A stretch of DNA of 64,000 bases, taken from positions 6,604,001 to 6,668,000 of the forward strand of contig NZ_LT629791.1 of assembly GCF_900105925.1 (NCBI RefSeq), written 5' to 3'. A model generated the notes under the pieces. It saw only the letters and a list, made by a program, of their open reading frames with translations. It was not told where the DNA came from and searched no databases. Made by a program: the position numbers and the translations under genes. Positions within the stretch are counted from its first letter, which is position 1. The number at the start of each line of letters is the position of its first letter. Positions 27,867 through 36,669 of this stretch are shown piece by piece. The DNA is from Jiangella alkaliphila (GTDB lineage: Bacteria > Actinomycetota > Actinomycetes > Jiangellales > Jiangellaceae).

Positions 27867-27950
27867 GTGCGGGCGGTTGTCTTCACACCTCGTTAGCGCC
27901 GGCGCCGGGGTGGGGCTGTCCCCACCCCCGAGAGTGGAGCAGGCATCGCT

Positions 27951-28958
27951 GTGCCGGCGGCCGTCGCGGACCAGGCTGGGAGAGTGCCTTCCACCGCTGC
28001 GCCGGCCCGGTTCGCGACCGTGCTCGGCCTGGCCGCGGTGGCGCTCGTCGTCGCCCTGCACTGGATGCTGCCGGTGACCGATCCGCAGACCGGGCGGGTG
28101 ACGACTGCGGCAGCGGCGGCCGTCGTGCTCGCGGCGCCGCTCGGGCTGCTCGCGGCCGGGATCGCGGGGCTCACCGGGACCGGCGGGCTGCCGGCCGTCG
28201 CGCGGGCGGCGCTGCCGTTCGCCGTCGTCGCGCTGCCGCTGACCGACGGCGCGGACCGGCTGCTGTGGCTGCCCGCGGCGCTGGTCGCGCTGACGGCGGG
28301 CCGGCCGACGCTGGTCCGGCTGCACGCGCGCTGGCGCGGCGCGGAACTGGCGGCGACGGTGGCCGCGGCGGTGGCCGCCGACCTCGCCGGCTCGCCGGTG
28401 GCGACGGTCGCGGCCGTGTGGCTGGGCGCCTACCAGACCGGCGTCCTCGTCCGGGCCGGCACGCTGGACCGGCTGCGCCCGGGCCATGCCCTGACGGCGG
28501 CCCTGGCGGGCACGGCGGTCGGCGCGAGCGGCCTGGTGCTGTCGGCGTTGTCCGGCGAGGACGGCGCAGCGTTGCCGTCGGCCGCGGTGCTGCTCGGGTT
28601 CACGGCGGCGCAGCTGGGACTGGCGCTGGCCGCGCGCCCGCTGATCGACCGGTGGACGGACGTCAGGCCCGTGGCCGGCGGGCTGGCCTGGCTGGCGCCG
28701 CGGCTGGTCACCGCCTATCTGTGGCAGCTGCCCGCGGTGGCGCTGGTGGCCGCCGTCACCGTCCGGGTCGCCGGGTACGTGCCGCCGACGACGTTCGACC
28801 AACGGTGGCGGTCGGACCTGCCGTGGTGGCTGCTCTGGTCCGCGATCACGCTGGTCCTGGCGGTGCACCTCATCGGCCGGGTGGGGACAGCCCTACCTCG
28901 CACTCACCGGGTGTCCGGCTCGTCTACCCTGCAACCACAAGGAAGGCTGGAGGCATGA
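27951..28958 (+). CDS. Multi-pass membrane protein, acyltransferase-like C-terminus
   Basis: A 335-residue, very hydrophobic protein with about nine membrane segments. I do not recognise a full domain. The segment RLVTAYLWQLPAVALVAAV near residue 250 resembles a late helix of acyltransferase-3 family proteins (TVYLWHxP), but other motifs of that family, such as the N-terminal RIxA and its His, are missing, so it may be a remnant or a divergent member. GTG start. The TGA overlaps the ATG of the first histidine kinase (ATGA), evidence that it is translated and functionally linked to the kinases. Confidence 0.6.
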   Translation: MPAAVADQAGRVPSTAAPARFATVLGLAAVALVVALHWMLPVTDPQTGRVTTAAAAAVVLAAPLGLLAAGIAGLTGTGGLPAVARAALPFAVVALPLTDGADRLLWLPAALVALTAGRPTLVRLHARWRGAELAATVAAAVAADLAGSPVATVAAVWLGAYQTGVLVRAGTLDRLRPGHALTAALAGTAVGASGLVLSALSGEDGAALPSAAVLLGFTAAQLGLALAARPLIDRWTDVRPVAGGLAWLAPRLVTAYLWQLPAVALVAAVTVRVAGYVPPTTFDQRWRSDLPWWLLWSAITLVLAVHLIGRVGTALPRTHRVSGSSTLQPQGRLEA

Positions 28959-30253
28959 ACACGCAGATCACCGACCGGCCGCGGGCCGGCTGGCGGCAGG
29001 TCCCCCGCGACCTCGCGTACCTGCTGCCCGGGCTCCCCATCGCCATCGCCTCCTTCACCATCATGGTGACCGGATTCGCCCTCGGCGCCGGGCTGTTCGT
29101 GCTGGCGTTCCTCGGGCTGATCGTGTGGATCGCCATGCTCGGCACCGCCCGCGGCTTCGCCGTCGCCGAGCGCGCCCGGGTCGCCCTCATGGAAGACCGC
29201 CCGGTCGGTCCCGCCTACCACCGGCCCGCCTCGGGCAAGGGGCTGGGCCGGCTGTTCAGCTACCTGCGCGACCCGCTGGCCTGGCGCGAGTGGGGCTTCG
29301 GCATCCTCATCCTGCCGATCCGCTGCTTCACCTGGAGCATGACGGTCGCGTGGACGTCCGCCGCGCTGGGCGGCACCTCGTACGTGCTGTGGGAGTGGGC
29401 GCTGCCGCGCGACAACGACGACAACGAGACGCTGGCCGAGCTGATCGGCCTCGGCGACGGCCGGCTGGCCGACGTCGCCCTGAACACCGGCATCGGCGTG
29501 GTCTTCCTCGTCACCCTGCCGTACCTGCTGCGCGCCTTCGCGCTCACCGAGTCGTCGCTGGCATGGGCCATGCTGACGAACGAGAACGCGGCGCTGCGGG
29601 CCCGGGCCGACGAGCTGAGCCGCAGCCGCACGGCCGTCGTGCAGGCCGAGGCCGACACGCTGCGCCGGGTCGAGCGCGACATCCACGACGGCCCGCAGCA
29701 GCGCCTCGTCCGGCTCACCATGGACCTCGAGTCCGCCCAGCGCCGCTTCGACGACGACCCCGACGCCGCCCGCCCGCTGCTCGAGGGCGCCGTCACGCAG
29801 ACCAAGGAGGCGCTGGCCGAGCTGCGCGCCGTCTCCCGCGGCATCGCCCCGCCCATCCTCACCGACCGCGGCCTGCCTGCGGCCCTGGCCGCCGCGACCG
29901 CCCGGTGCCCCGTCCCGACCACGCTCGACGTCGGCCAGGACCTCGCCGAGCGGCTGCCGTCGGCCGTCGAGAACGCGGCCTACTTCGTGGTCACCGAGTC
30001 GCTGACGAACGTCGCCAAGCACTCGCAGGCGACGCAGTGCGCCGTGTCCGTCATCCGGGTCGGCGACGTGCTGCACGTCCAGATCGCCGACAACGGCCGC
30101 GGCGGGGCGCACCTGGGCAAAGGCCACGGCCTGGCCGGACTCGCCGACCGGCTGGCCGGCGTCGACGGCCGCCTCGACGTCGTCAGCCCGCCCAGCGGCG
30201 GCACCACCGTCACCGCCGAACTGCCCATCCAGGCCGCGAGCACTGCGCGATGA
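28955..30253 (+). CDS. Sensor histidine kinase, NarL-type partner class (copy 1)
   Basis: A 432-residue membrane kinase. The N-terminus has a sensor region of four membrane helices with cytoplasmic WRQVPRDLAYLLPGLP at the start (DUF-type putative sensor). The HisKA_3 dimerisation box carries the phospho-His in RRVERDIHDGPQQRLV; the HATPase has FVVTESLTNVAKH and ADNGRGGAHLGKGHGLAGL. No response regulator gene is adjacent. It is followed, with an ATGA overlap, by a close paralogue; the catalytic halves are almost identical. Confidence 0.94.
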   Translation: MNTQITDRPRAGWRQVPRDLAYLLPGLPIAIASFTIMVTGFALGAGLFVLAFLGLIVWIAMLGTARGFAVAERARVALMEDRPVGPAYHRPASGKGLGRLFSYLRDPLAWREWGFGILILPIRCFTWSMTVAWTSAALGGTSYVLWEWALPRDNDDNETLAELIGLGDGRLADVALNTGIGVVFLVTLPYLLRAFALTESSLAWAMLTNENAALRARADELSRSRTAVVQAEADTLRRVERDIHDGPQQRLVRLTMDLESAQRRFDDDPDAARPLLEGAVTQTKEALAELRAVSRGIAPPILTDRGLPAALAAATARCPVPTTLDVGQDLAERLPSAVENAAYFVVTESLTNVAKHSQATQCAVSVIRVGDVLHVQIADNGRGGAHLGKGHGLAGLADRLAGVDGRLDVVSPPSGGTTVTAELPIQAASTAR

Positions 30254-31461
30254 GCGACGACGCACCTCGGCCCCGGGTGACCTGGCGGCAGATCGGCCGA
30301 GACCTCGGCTATCTGCTGCCGGGCATGCCCATCGCCGTCGCCTCCTTCACCCTGATGATCGTCGGCTTCTCCGTCGGCGTCGGCCTGATCGTGCTGGCCT
30401 TCGTCGGGCTGTTCATCCTGATGGCGATGCTGCTGACGGCCCGCGGGTTCGCCCGGGCCGAACGGGCACGCGTCGGCTGGATGGAGCGGCGCGAGGTCGG
30501 GCCGGTGTACTACCAGCCGCGCCGTGAAAGCGGTCTGTCCCGGGTGCTGGAGGTCATGCGCGACCGCCAGTCGTGGCGGGACTGGCTGTTCAACGTGCTC
30601 ATCCTGCCGGTCCGGGTGTTCACCTGGTCGGTCACGATGGTCTGGCTGGGCCTGACCATCGGGCTGTCGCCGCTGATCGTGCTGTCCTGGGTCATCGCCG
30701 GTGGCGGCGGGTTCCGCGGGCTGCCGCTGGCGTTGGCACACATCCTGCGCGGCATCGCGGTGCTGGAGTCGTCGCTGGCCTGGGGGCTGCTGACGAACGA
30801 GACGGCCGCGCTGCGGGCCCGCACCGAGGAGCTCAGCCGCAGCCGTCAGTCCGTCGTCGCCGCCGAGGCCGAGATGCTGCGCCGGGTCGAGCGCGACATC
30901 CACGACGGACCGCAGCAGCGCCTCGTCCGCCTCACCATGGACCTCGAGTCCGCCCAGCGCCGCTTCGACGACGACCCGCAGGCCGCGCGTCCCCTCGTCG
31001 AAGAGGCCGTGCTGCAGACCAAGGAGGCGCTGGCCGAGCTGCGCGCCGTCTCGCGCGGCATCGCCCCGCCCATCCTCACCGACCGTGGGTTGCCCGCCGC
31101 GTTGGCCGCCGCGACCGCTCGCTGCCCGGTGCCGACCACTCTCGACGTCGACCTTCTCGACGGGGAGCGGCTGCCGCCCGCGATCGAGAACGCCGCCTAC
31201 TTCGTGGTCACCGAGTCGCTGACGAACGTCGCCAAGCACGCCGACGCCTCCGCCTGCGCCGTGTCCGTCATCCGCTCCGGCGACGCCCTCCACGTCCAGA
31301 TCATCGACGACGGCCGCGGCGGCGCCCACGTGGGCAAGGGCCATGGCCTCGCCGGCCTCGCCGACCGCCTGGCCGGTGTCGACGGCCGCCTCGACGTCGC
31401 CAGCCCACCCGGTGCCGGCACCACCGTCGCCGCCGAGCTCCCGCTCCCGCCCGCGGAGTGA
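30250..31461 (+). CDS. Sensor histidine kinase, NarL-type partner class (copy 2)
   Basis: A 403-residue paralogue of the preceding kinase with the same layout: four membrane helices, RRVERDIHDGPQQRLV, VTESLTNVAKHADASACAV and DDGRGGAHVGKGHGLAGL. The loop between helices 3 and 4 is about 30 residues shorter, and the membrane half differs more than the kinase half, so the two probably sense different signals but phosphorylate the same kind of regulator or form heterodimers. The gene ends just before element B. Confidence 0.94.
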   Translation: MSDDAPRPRVTWRQIGRDLGYLLPGMPIAVASFTLMIVGFSVGVGLIVLAFVGLFILMAMLLTARGFARAERARVGWMERREVGPVYYQPRRESGLSRVLEVMRDRQSWRDWLFNVLILPVRVFTWSVTMVWLGLTIGLSPLIVLSWVIAGGGGFRGLPLALAHILRGIAVLESSLAWGLLTNETAALRARTEELSRSRQSVVAAEAEMLRRVERDIHDGPQQRLVRLTMDLESAQRRFDDDPQAARPLVEEAVLQTKEALAELRAVSRGIAPPILTDRGLPAALAAATARCPVPTTLDVDLLDGERLPPAIENAAYFVVTESLTNVAKHADASACAVSVIRSGDALHVQIIDDGRGGAHVGKGHGLAGLADRLAGVDGRLDVASPPGAGTTVAAELPLPPAE

Positions 31462-31489
31462 CGCCAGTTCGGCGGGGGGTCGCCGAGTT

Positions 31490-32020
31490 GGCCGTCCCCC
31501 TGCTGCCCATTTTCTTAGCCGCGCACCCGCGCCTCAAGCGGACTATTTGGGCGCTTCGCGCCGGCGATGACCGCTTGACCCACGGGCACACGGCCTAAGA
31601 ACGGGCAGCTATCAGGGGGACGGGGAAGAACCGGGCACAGCCCGATCTCAGTAGGTCGCCGGATGCCCGCAGAACGGGCGGATACCCGAATTTCCGGCGA
31701 GTGCGGGCCTGATCCGGGCAGTACGCGCCGGAAATTCGGGTATCCGCCGGTTTCACCAGCACGACGGCGTGACCTCACCCGCGGCAGGACCGCACCCGGC
31801 ACCGAACCGGCCGCCATCCGGTCCTCACGCGGGTGAGGTACTCCCCACCCGAGTGAGGACCGTCGCCACACTCCCCCCGTCCCCCTGATAGCTGCCAGTA
31901 CTTAGACCGCGAGGGCGCGGGTCAAGTCCAAGCCCCCAACCACCGCGAACAATGAACAGCAGAGGCGCGGACTTGAGGCGCACCCTCGCGGCTAAGAAAA
32001 TGGGCAGCAGGGGGACGCCC
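31490..32020. repeat. Composite palindromic element B (noncoding)
   Basis: A 531-bp noncoding stretch between the convergent kinase and TetR genes, built like element A. Outer inverted repeats lie at 31490-31523 and 31987-32020 (CCCCCTGCTGCCCATTTTC core). Inner inverted repeats lie at 31595-31625 and 31875-31905. Units of 136 and 146 bp face each other around a core of about 250 bp unrelated to that of A, except for a shared 16-base start AAGAACCGGGCACAGC just inside the left unit and CCGTCGCCACACTCC just outside the right unit. Confidence 0.9.
31679..31746. repeat. Core hairpin of element B
   Basis: A 21-base arm (31679-31699, CGGATACCCGAATTTCCGGC...) is a perfect complement of 31726-31746. 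A second pair, CCTCACCCGCG (31773-31783) with 31828-31838, competes with GGTCCTCAC (31820-31828) pairing with 31853-31861, so two alternative folds are possible in that part. Confidence 0.85.
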
Positions 32021-32035
32021 AACTAGGCAACAACC

Positions 32036-32596
32036 TCAGCGAACCGGACCCAACCCGGCGATCGTCACCGACAACAGCCGCTCGAACGAGTCGGGCGCGG
32101 CTTCGGCGGCGACCCCGAGCCCGTGGCCGAGGAGCAGCAGGTCGCGCGGCTCCAGGTCGACCCGGACGACGCCCGCCTCCTGCGCCGGCACCAGGACGGC
32201 CGCCGCCGCGTCGCGCATGAGCCGCTTGCACAGGGCGTAGGTCTCCGAGTCCTGGTCGATCGCCGCCTTCAGCGCGGCGCCGAGGCCGCGGTCCTGCGAC
32301 ACGTAGAGGACCTCCTCGCGCAGCCAGGCGGCCAGGGCGTCCAGCGGCGGCAGCTCGGCTGCCAGCTCCGAGGCACGCCGGTTGAGCCGTTCGACGTCGG
32401 CGCGGTAGACGGCCTCGATGAGGGCCTCGCGGCCGGCGAAGTGGCGGTAGAGGGTGCCGGGGCCGACCTCGGCGCGGCGGGCGATGTCGTCGAGCGGTGC
32501 GACGGGGCCGTGCTCGGCGAACGCGTCGCGGGCGGCCGTGACGATGCGCTCGTGGTTGCGGCGTGCGTCGGCGCGCATCGGCCGGGACGTCGTCAT
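32036..32596 (-). CDS. TetR-family regulator of the adjacent efflux pump
   Basis: A 186-residue repressor. The N-terminal helix-turn-helix reads RIVTAARDAFAEHGPVAPLD followed by DIARRAEVGPGTLYRHFAGR. The C-terminal ligand domain is of the SbtR/TetR_C type. ATG 32596 has GAGGGGGG ahead. It is divergent from the MFS gene and an inverted repeat lies between them, so it most likely represses the pump and itself until a toxic ligand binds. Confidence 0.93.
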   Translation of the reverse strand: MTTSRPMRADARRNHERIVTAARDAFAEHGPVAPLDDIARRAEVGPGTLYRHFAGREALIEAVYRADVERLNRRASELAAELPPLDALAAWLREEVLYVSQDRGLGAALKAAIDQDSETYALCKRLMRDAAAAVLVPAQEAGVVRVDLEPRDLLLLGHGLGVAAEAAPDSFERLLSVTIAGLGPVR

Positions 32597-32626
32597 CGGC
32601 CCCCCTCGCAAGCTATCCGGACAATC

Positions 32627-32669
32627 TCTCCGGTTACTCTTGTCAAACCGGAGAAGCTCTCCATATGCT
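32627..32669 (+). promoter_or_regulatory. MFS promoter with TetR-type operator
   Basis: TCTCCGGTT (32627-32635) and AACCGGAGA (32646-32654) form a perfect 9-base inverted repeat with a 10-base spacer. A promoter fits over it: TTGTCA at 32640-32645 and TATGCT at 32664-32669, 18 bases apart. A repressor bound to the repeat would cover the -35 region. Confidence 0.65.
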
Positions 32670-32731
32670 AGCTCGTGTCGAAGCGGAGACTCTGTCCGCT
32701 TATTCCACACCTCGATCCCGGGAGCATCTTC

Positions 32732-34174
32732 GTGCCTGGATCCACCCTGCTCGCCCCCAGCACCGCCGAGCCCACGACCGGGCCGCACCGGCCCGGACTG
32801 GTGCTCACCGCACTGCTGACCTGCCAGTTGATGATCATCCTCGACGTCACGGTGATGAACGTGGCGCTCCCCCGCATCCGCGACGACCTCGGCTTCTCGG
32901 CCACCGGGCTGTCGTGGGTGATGAGCTCGTACACGCTGGTCTTCGGCGGCCTGCTGCTGCTCGGCGGCCGCGCCGGCGACCTGCTCGGACGGCGGCGGCT
33001 GCTGATCGCCGGCGTCACCGTGTTCACCGTCGCCTCGCTGGCCGGCGGGTTCGCGGACTCCCCGGCGACGCTGGTCGCCGCCCGCATCGCGCAGGGTCTG
33101 GGCGCGGCGATGGCCGGCCCGAGCACGCTCGCGCTGCTGGCGACGTCGTTCACCGACCCACGGGCGCGCATGCGGGCGCTCGCGCTGTTCTCCGGCATGG
33201 CCAGCGCCGGGTTCGCGGTCGGCCTGATCGCCGGCGGGCTGCTCACCGAGTGGCTGTCGTGGCGGTCGGTGCTGTTCATCAACGTGCCGGTCGGCGCGCT
33301 GATCGTCGTGCTGGCGCTGCTGTACGTGCCCGAGCCGGCCCGGCACCCGGCGCGACTGGACCTGCTCGGCGCGGCGACGGGGTCGGCCGGCATCGCGGCG
33401 CTGGTCTACGGCTTCATCCGCGCGGCCTCGGACGGCTGGGGCGACGGACTCACCGCCGGCTCGCTCGTGGCCGGCGTCGTCCTGCTGGCGACGTTCCTGC
33501 TGGTGGAGGCGCGGACGGCGGAGCCGCTGCTGCCGCTGCGGCTGTTCGCCGACCGCAACCGCGCGGCGGCGTTCGTCAACTTCCTGCTCGGCCCGATGGC
33601 CGGCATGTCGATGTTCTTCTTTCTCACCCAGTACCTGCAGGACGTGCACGGCTACGGCGCGCTGGCCACCGGCGTCGCGTTCCTGCCGATGGCGCTGGTG
33701 CTGTTCACGACGACACGCTTCATCGCCGTTCTGCTGCCCCGGTTCGGACCGAAGCCGCTGGCGCTGACCGGCGCGGTGCTGATGAGCACCGGCATCGCGC
33801 TGTTGAGCCGCTTGGACGTGGACAGCGCCTACGCCGCCGGGCTGCTGCCGTCGATGCTGCTCATGGGCCTCGGCATGGGGCTCGCGATCGCGCCGCTGAA
33901 CGTCGTCGTCATGACCAGCGTCCCGCCCGCCGACGCGGGTGCGGCCGGCGGCGTGCTGCAGACGATGCAGCAGGCCGGCGCCACGCTGGGACTGGCGATC
34001 CTGGTGACGGTCTTCGGCGCGAGCTCCCGCGACGCGGCCGCGGCGGGCGCGGCGCCGGACCAGGTGCTGGTGGCCGGCATGACGGACGCGTTCGTGGCGG
34101 GCGCGCTGATCGCGGCGACGGCGGTACTGGTGGCCCTGACGTTCCGCAGCCAGCGCCGCGCGGACCCGGTGTGA
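32732..34174 (+). CDS. MFS multidrug efflux transporter, DHA2 (EmrB/QacA) type
   Basis: A 480-residue drug/proton antiporter with 14 membrane helices. Motif D1-like LDVTVMNVALPRIRDDLGFS follows helix 1, motif A is GGRAGDLLGRRRLL, and motif C-like GFAVGLIAGGLLTEWLSWR lies near helix 5. GTG 32732 is chosen because GGGAG lies 7 bases before it; an in-frame ATG at 32675 lies within the promoter region. Divergent from its probable TetR repressor. Confidence 0.93.
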   Translation: MPGSTLLAPSTAEPTTGPHRPGLVLTALLTCQLMIILDVTVMNVALPRIRDDLGFSATGLSWVMSSYTLVFGGLLLLGGRAGDLLGRRRLLIAGVTVFTVASLAGGFADSPATLVAARIAQGLGAAMAGPSTLALLATSFTDPRARMRALALFSGMASAGFAVGLIAGGLLTEWLSWRSVLFINVPVGALIVVLALLYVPEPARHPARLDLLGAATGSAGIAALVYGFIRAASDGWGDGLTAGSLVAGVVLLATFLLVEARTAEPLLPLRLFADRNRAAAFVNFLLGPMAGMSMFFFLTQYLQDVHGYGALATGVAFLPMALVLFTTTRFIAVLLPRFGPKPLALTGAVLMSTGIALLSRLDVDSAYAAGLLPSMLLMGLGMGLAIAPLNVVVMTSVPPADAGAAGGVLQTMQQAGATLGLAILVTVFGASSRDAAAAGAAPDQVLVAGMTDAFVAGALIAATAVLVALTFRSQRRADPV

Positions 34175-34175
34175 G

Positions 34176-35327
34176 TCAGGGGGCGGCGGCGTCGGGGGCC
34201 GGGGCCGGCTCGATGGCCAGGACGACGGCGGGCAGCAGGGGGTGCGGGACGTGCGGCATGCGTGCGGTGCGCCGGCGGGCGCGAGCCGCGGCCAGCAGCC
34301 GGACGAACAGCCACGCCGCCGCCATGACGGCCGCCGCCACGACCGGGGCGACCAGGATGACGGCGCGGAAGAGGAACACCACCGGCAGCGCCTCACCGAG
34401 GCCGGCGCCAGCCAGCATGAGGGCGCCGATCAGCGCGGTCTCGGCCGAGCCTATGCCGGCCGGGGTCGGGGTGGCGGCGGACAGCGCGGTGCCGGCGAGG
34501 TACGCGGCCATGCCGACGCCGATGCTGATCTCGACGCCGAAGCCGGCCGCGGCCAGCGCGAAGCCGGTCGCCAGGCAGGCCGCGGCGGTCAGCTGGGCGC
34601 CCAGCGCGGCGAGCGCCAGGATCGGCCGGGCCCGCACCGATGCCACGACGTCGCGTGCCGTCGCCCGCACCCGCTGCAGCTTGGTCTGCTCGGCCGGCAG
34701 CACCGTCACCGGCACCGGGTCGGGCACCGCGCGGGCGGCGCGCCGAGCGGCCAGCCGGCGGACCAGCAGCCGCACCACGACCACCACCAGCGTCGCCACC
34801 ACGACGACGGTGAGCAGCCCGCTCCAGCCCTCGCGCAGCCAGGCGACGCCGAGCAGCAGCCCGGAGCCGTGCGCCAGCGCGCCCGCCACCGCCCACAGCG
34901 CGATGACGCCCGCGGCCGCCGTGTGCGAGGCGCCGCCGCGGCACAGGGCCGCGCCGAACACCCCGGCGGCACCGACGCCGGCCGGGACGACCCGGTTGGC
35001 CACCGTGCCGCCGATGTGCGCCGTCGCCGCGCCGGACCACGTCAGGTAGCCGGCCGCGATGGCCCGCTTGCCGGCGATGGACGCCGTCGTCGCGAGGATC
35101 CAGAAGACCGCGACCAGCAGCGGCACCCACGGGTTGCTGCGCATCGCCGAGATGAGGTTGGGAAGTACCGAGGGCAGGATGACGAGGCCCACGACCACCA
35201 GGATCGCGAGCACGGCCAAGAGACCGACAACCCGGCGAGTGCTGCCGAACATCGCACGCCGCCGGGCCTGTGTGGTGGTCCGTTCCTCGATCGCCACGTC
35301 CCTATAGTGACCTACCGAAACGTCCAT
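34176..35327 (-). CDS. Flippase-like membrane protein (LPG synthase TM/UPF0104 type)
   Basis: A protein of about 383 residues with eight or so membrane helices. The pattern AAGYLTWSGAATAHIGGTVANRVVPAG and later YLAGTALSAATPTPAGIGSAE is the PTPGGxGxxE-type signature of lysylphosphatidylglycerol synthase transmembrane domains/flippase-like UPF0104 proteins, which move or modify lipids or glycan precursors. Start uncertain: ATG 35327 has no clear ribosome site, GTG 35297 is an alternative. Convergent with the MFS gene by one base. Confidence 0.8.
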   Translation of the reverse strand: MDVSVGHYRDVAIEERTTTQARRRAMFGSTRRVVGLLAVLAILVVVGLVILPSVLPNLISAMRSNPWVPLLVAVFWILATTASIAGKRAIAAGYLTWSGAATAHIGGTVANRVVPAGVGAAGVFGAALCRGGASHTAAAGVIALWAVAGALAHGSGLLLGVAWLREGWSGLLTVVVVATLVVVVVRLLVRRLAARRAARAVPDPVPVTVLPAEQTKLQRVRATARDVVASVRARPILALAALGAQLTAAACLATGFALAAAGFGVEISIGVGMAAYLAGTALSAATPTPAGIGSAETALIGALMLAGAGLGEALPVVFLFRAVILVAPVVAAAVMAAAWLFVRLLAAARARRRTARMPHVPHPLLPAVVLAIEPAPAPDAAAP

Positions 35328-35397
35328 AGTCTGTAGTAGAGGCGTACAACTGGCATCGATTCGCCCTCTCACCAGCGCACTTGACACGGAAAGTTCG

Positions 35398-36669
35398 TCA
35401 GCCGACGCGCCGGAGCCAGGTGAAACCGGTGTTCTCGCCGAGGCAGGTCTGCAGGATCACGTCGCACCGGTCGCCGCAGGTCCACTGCTCGGCCGGCCCG
35501 AGCTGCGACGCCCGGCCCGGCGCGATCACCCGGTCGACGACCTCGTACAGACCGGCCTGCTCGCCGGTGAGCTGCACGTACGACTGCATCGGCAGCTCGT
35601 TCCACCAGGCGTTGCCGAGGAAGTCGTGTCCGACGACGAACACGCCGGCGTCCACCGACGTGTAGTGGCAGCCGACGCCGTGCGGCAGCGCGTCGACCTC
35701 GGCCTGGGTGGCGCACGAGCCCACCGGGATCGTCGCCGCCTCGATCGCCGTCACCGTCACGTCGGTGCTGGTCACCGGGAGGTAGCGGGTGCCGCCCGGG
35801 TACACGGCGCGGTAGGCGGTGGACGTCGTGGGCGCGACGGTGGTGGTCGCGGCGCCCTCGGCCGACGTCGTCAGCGTCGTCACCACGGCCCACGCGCCGT
35901 CGACGAGTGCCTGCACCTGCACGTCGCCGATGATCGGGACGTCCTCGGTGTTGTGCCAGCCGATCGTCAGCACCGAGCCGCCGCCGGCCACCACCTGCGC
36001 GGGCGCCGCGGACAGCGTCAGCGCCGACTCCAGCCGCGTCTCGGCGATGACGGCGACCTCCGCGGACACCTGCGGGGCGAGCTCGTCGCTGCCGGGGTAG
36101 GCGAGCCGGTAGATCGCCGACGTCGCCACCGTCACGCTGGTCGAGGCCCGGCCGGTCGACGTGGTCAGCTCGGCGACGGTGACCCAGCTGGCGCCCTCGG
36201 CGCGCTGCAGCAGGACGACGCCGTCGACGCCGTAGCCGTCGGTGTCGATCCAGGTCGCGGTGAACACCTCGGTCGCGCCGGGGTCGGTGAGCCCGGGCGC
36301 GGTGAGGTACAGCTCGGTCGGCTTCGGCCCGGCCGGCGCGCCGGGTTCGGTCTCCGGCGGAGCGGCGGGTGGTTCGGCGGGCGTGGACGGCGTGGGCGTC
36401 GGCGCGGCCGGCCCGGACGGCGTGGGCGCGGGGACCGGCGCGTCCGTCCCGCCCGTCTCGGCGCCGGTTGCCGGCCCGTCCGGCGCGGACGGGTCGGCGG
36501 TCAGCGGCGTCGGCACGGGTGCGACGGCGCCGTCGGCGGTGTGCGCCGTCACCGGATGCGCGGCGGACGGCACGTCGGGCAGCGGCGGGCGGTCGTTCGA
36601 GGAGACGTAGAACGCGACGGCCGCGGCCACGGTCAGGATCGCGAGCACGGCGCCGAGGGCACGGTTCAC
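35398..36669 (-). CDS. Surface protein with Ig-like repeats and C-terminal sortase-like domain
   Basis: A 423-residue exported protein. One N-terminal helix (LGAVLAILTVAAAVAFYVSS) is followed by a Pro/Thr/Ala-rich stalk (about 25-120) and two Ig-like repeats of about 95 residues (TLSAAPAQVVAGGGSVLTIGW starts one). The last 110 residues look like a sortase fold: His in VFVVGHDFLGNAWW, Cys in CDVILQTCLGEN, and Arg in FTWLRRVG, spaced like the His-Cys-Arg triad. This reading is from motifs only. GTG 36669 overlaps the stop of the PASTA kinase (GTGA), and the gene ends the long surface locus. Confidence 0.6.
   Translation of the reverse strand: MNRALGAVLAILTVAAAVAFYVSSNDRPPLPDVPSAAHPVTAHTADGAVAPVPTPLTADPSAPDGPATGAETGGTDAPVPAPTPSGPAAPTPTPSTPAEPPAAPPETEPGAPAGPKPTELYLTAPGLTDPGATEVFTATWIDTDGYGVDGVVLLQRAEGASWVTVAELTTSTGRASTSVTVATSAIYRLAYPGSDELAPQVSAEVAVIAETRLESALTLSAAPAQVVAGGGSVLTIGWHNTEDVPIIGDVQVQALVDGAWAVVTTLTTSAEGAATTTVAPTTSTAYRAVYPGGTRYLPVTSTDVTVTAIEAATIPVGSCATQAEVDALPHGVGCHYTSVDAGVFVVGHDFLGNAWWNELPMQSYVQLTGEQAGLYEVVDRVIAPGRASQLGPAEQWTCGDRCDVILQTCLGENTGFTWLRRVG

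Noticed and set aside
31462..32035. Ordinary bidirectional terminator between convergent genes
   Set aside because: A terminator needs tens of bases; here paired units are shared with a second locus that is not convergent, so termination may be a side effect only.
32036..34396. A 786-residue TetR fusion protein
   Set aside because: The upstream part is a Gln/Arg/His-rich shadow of the MFS gene; the TetR protein begins at ATG 32596 with a good ribosome site.
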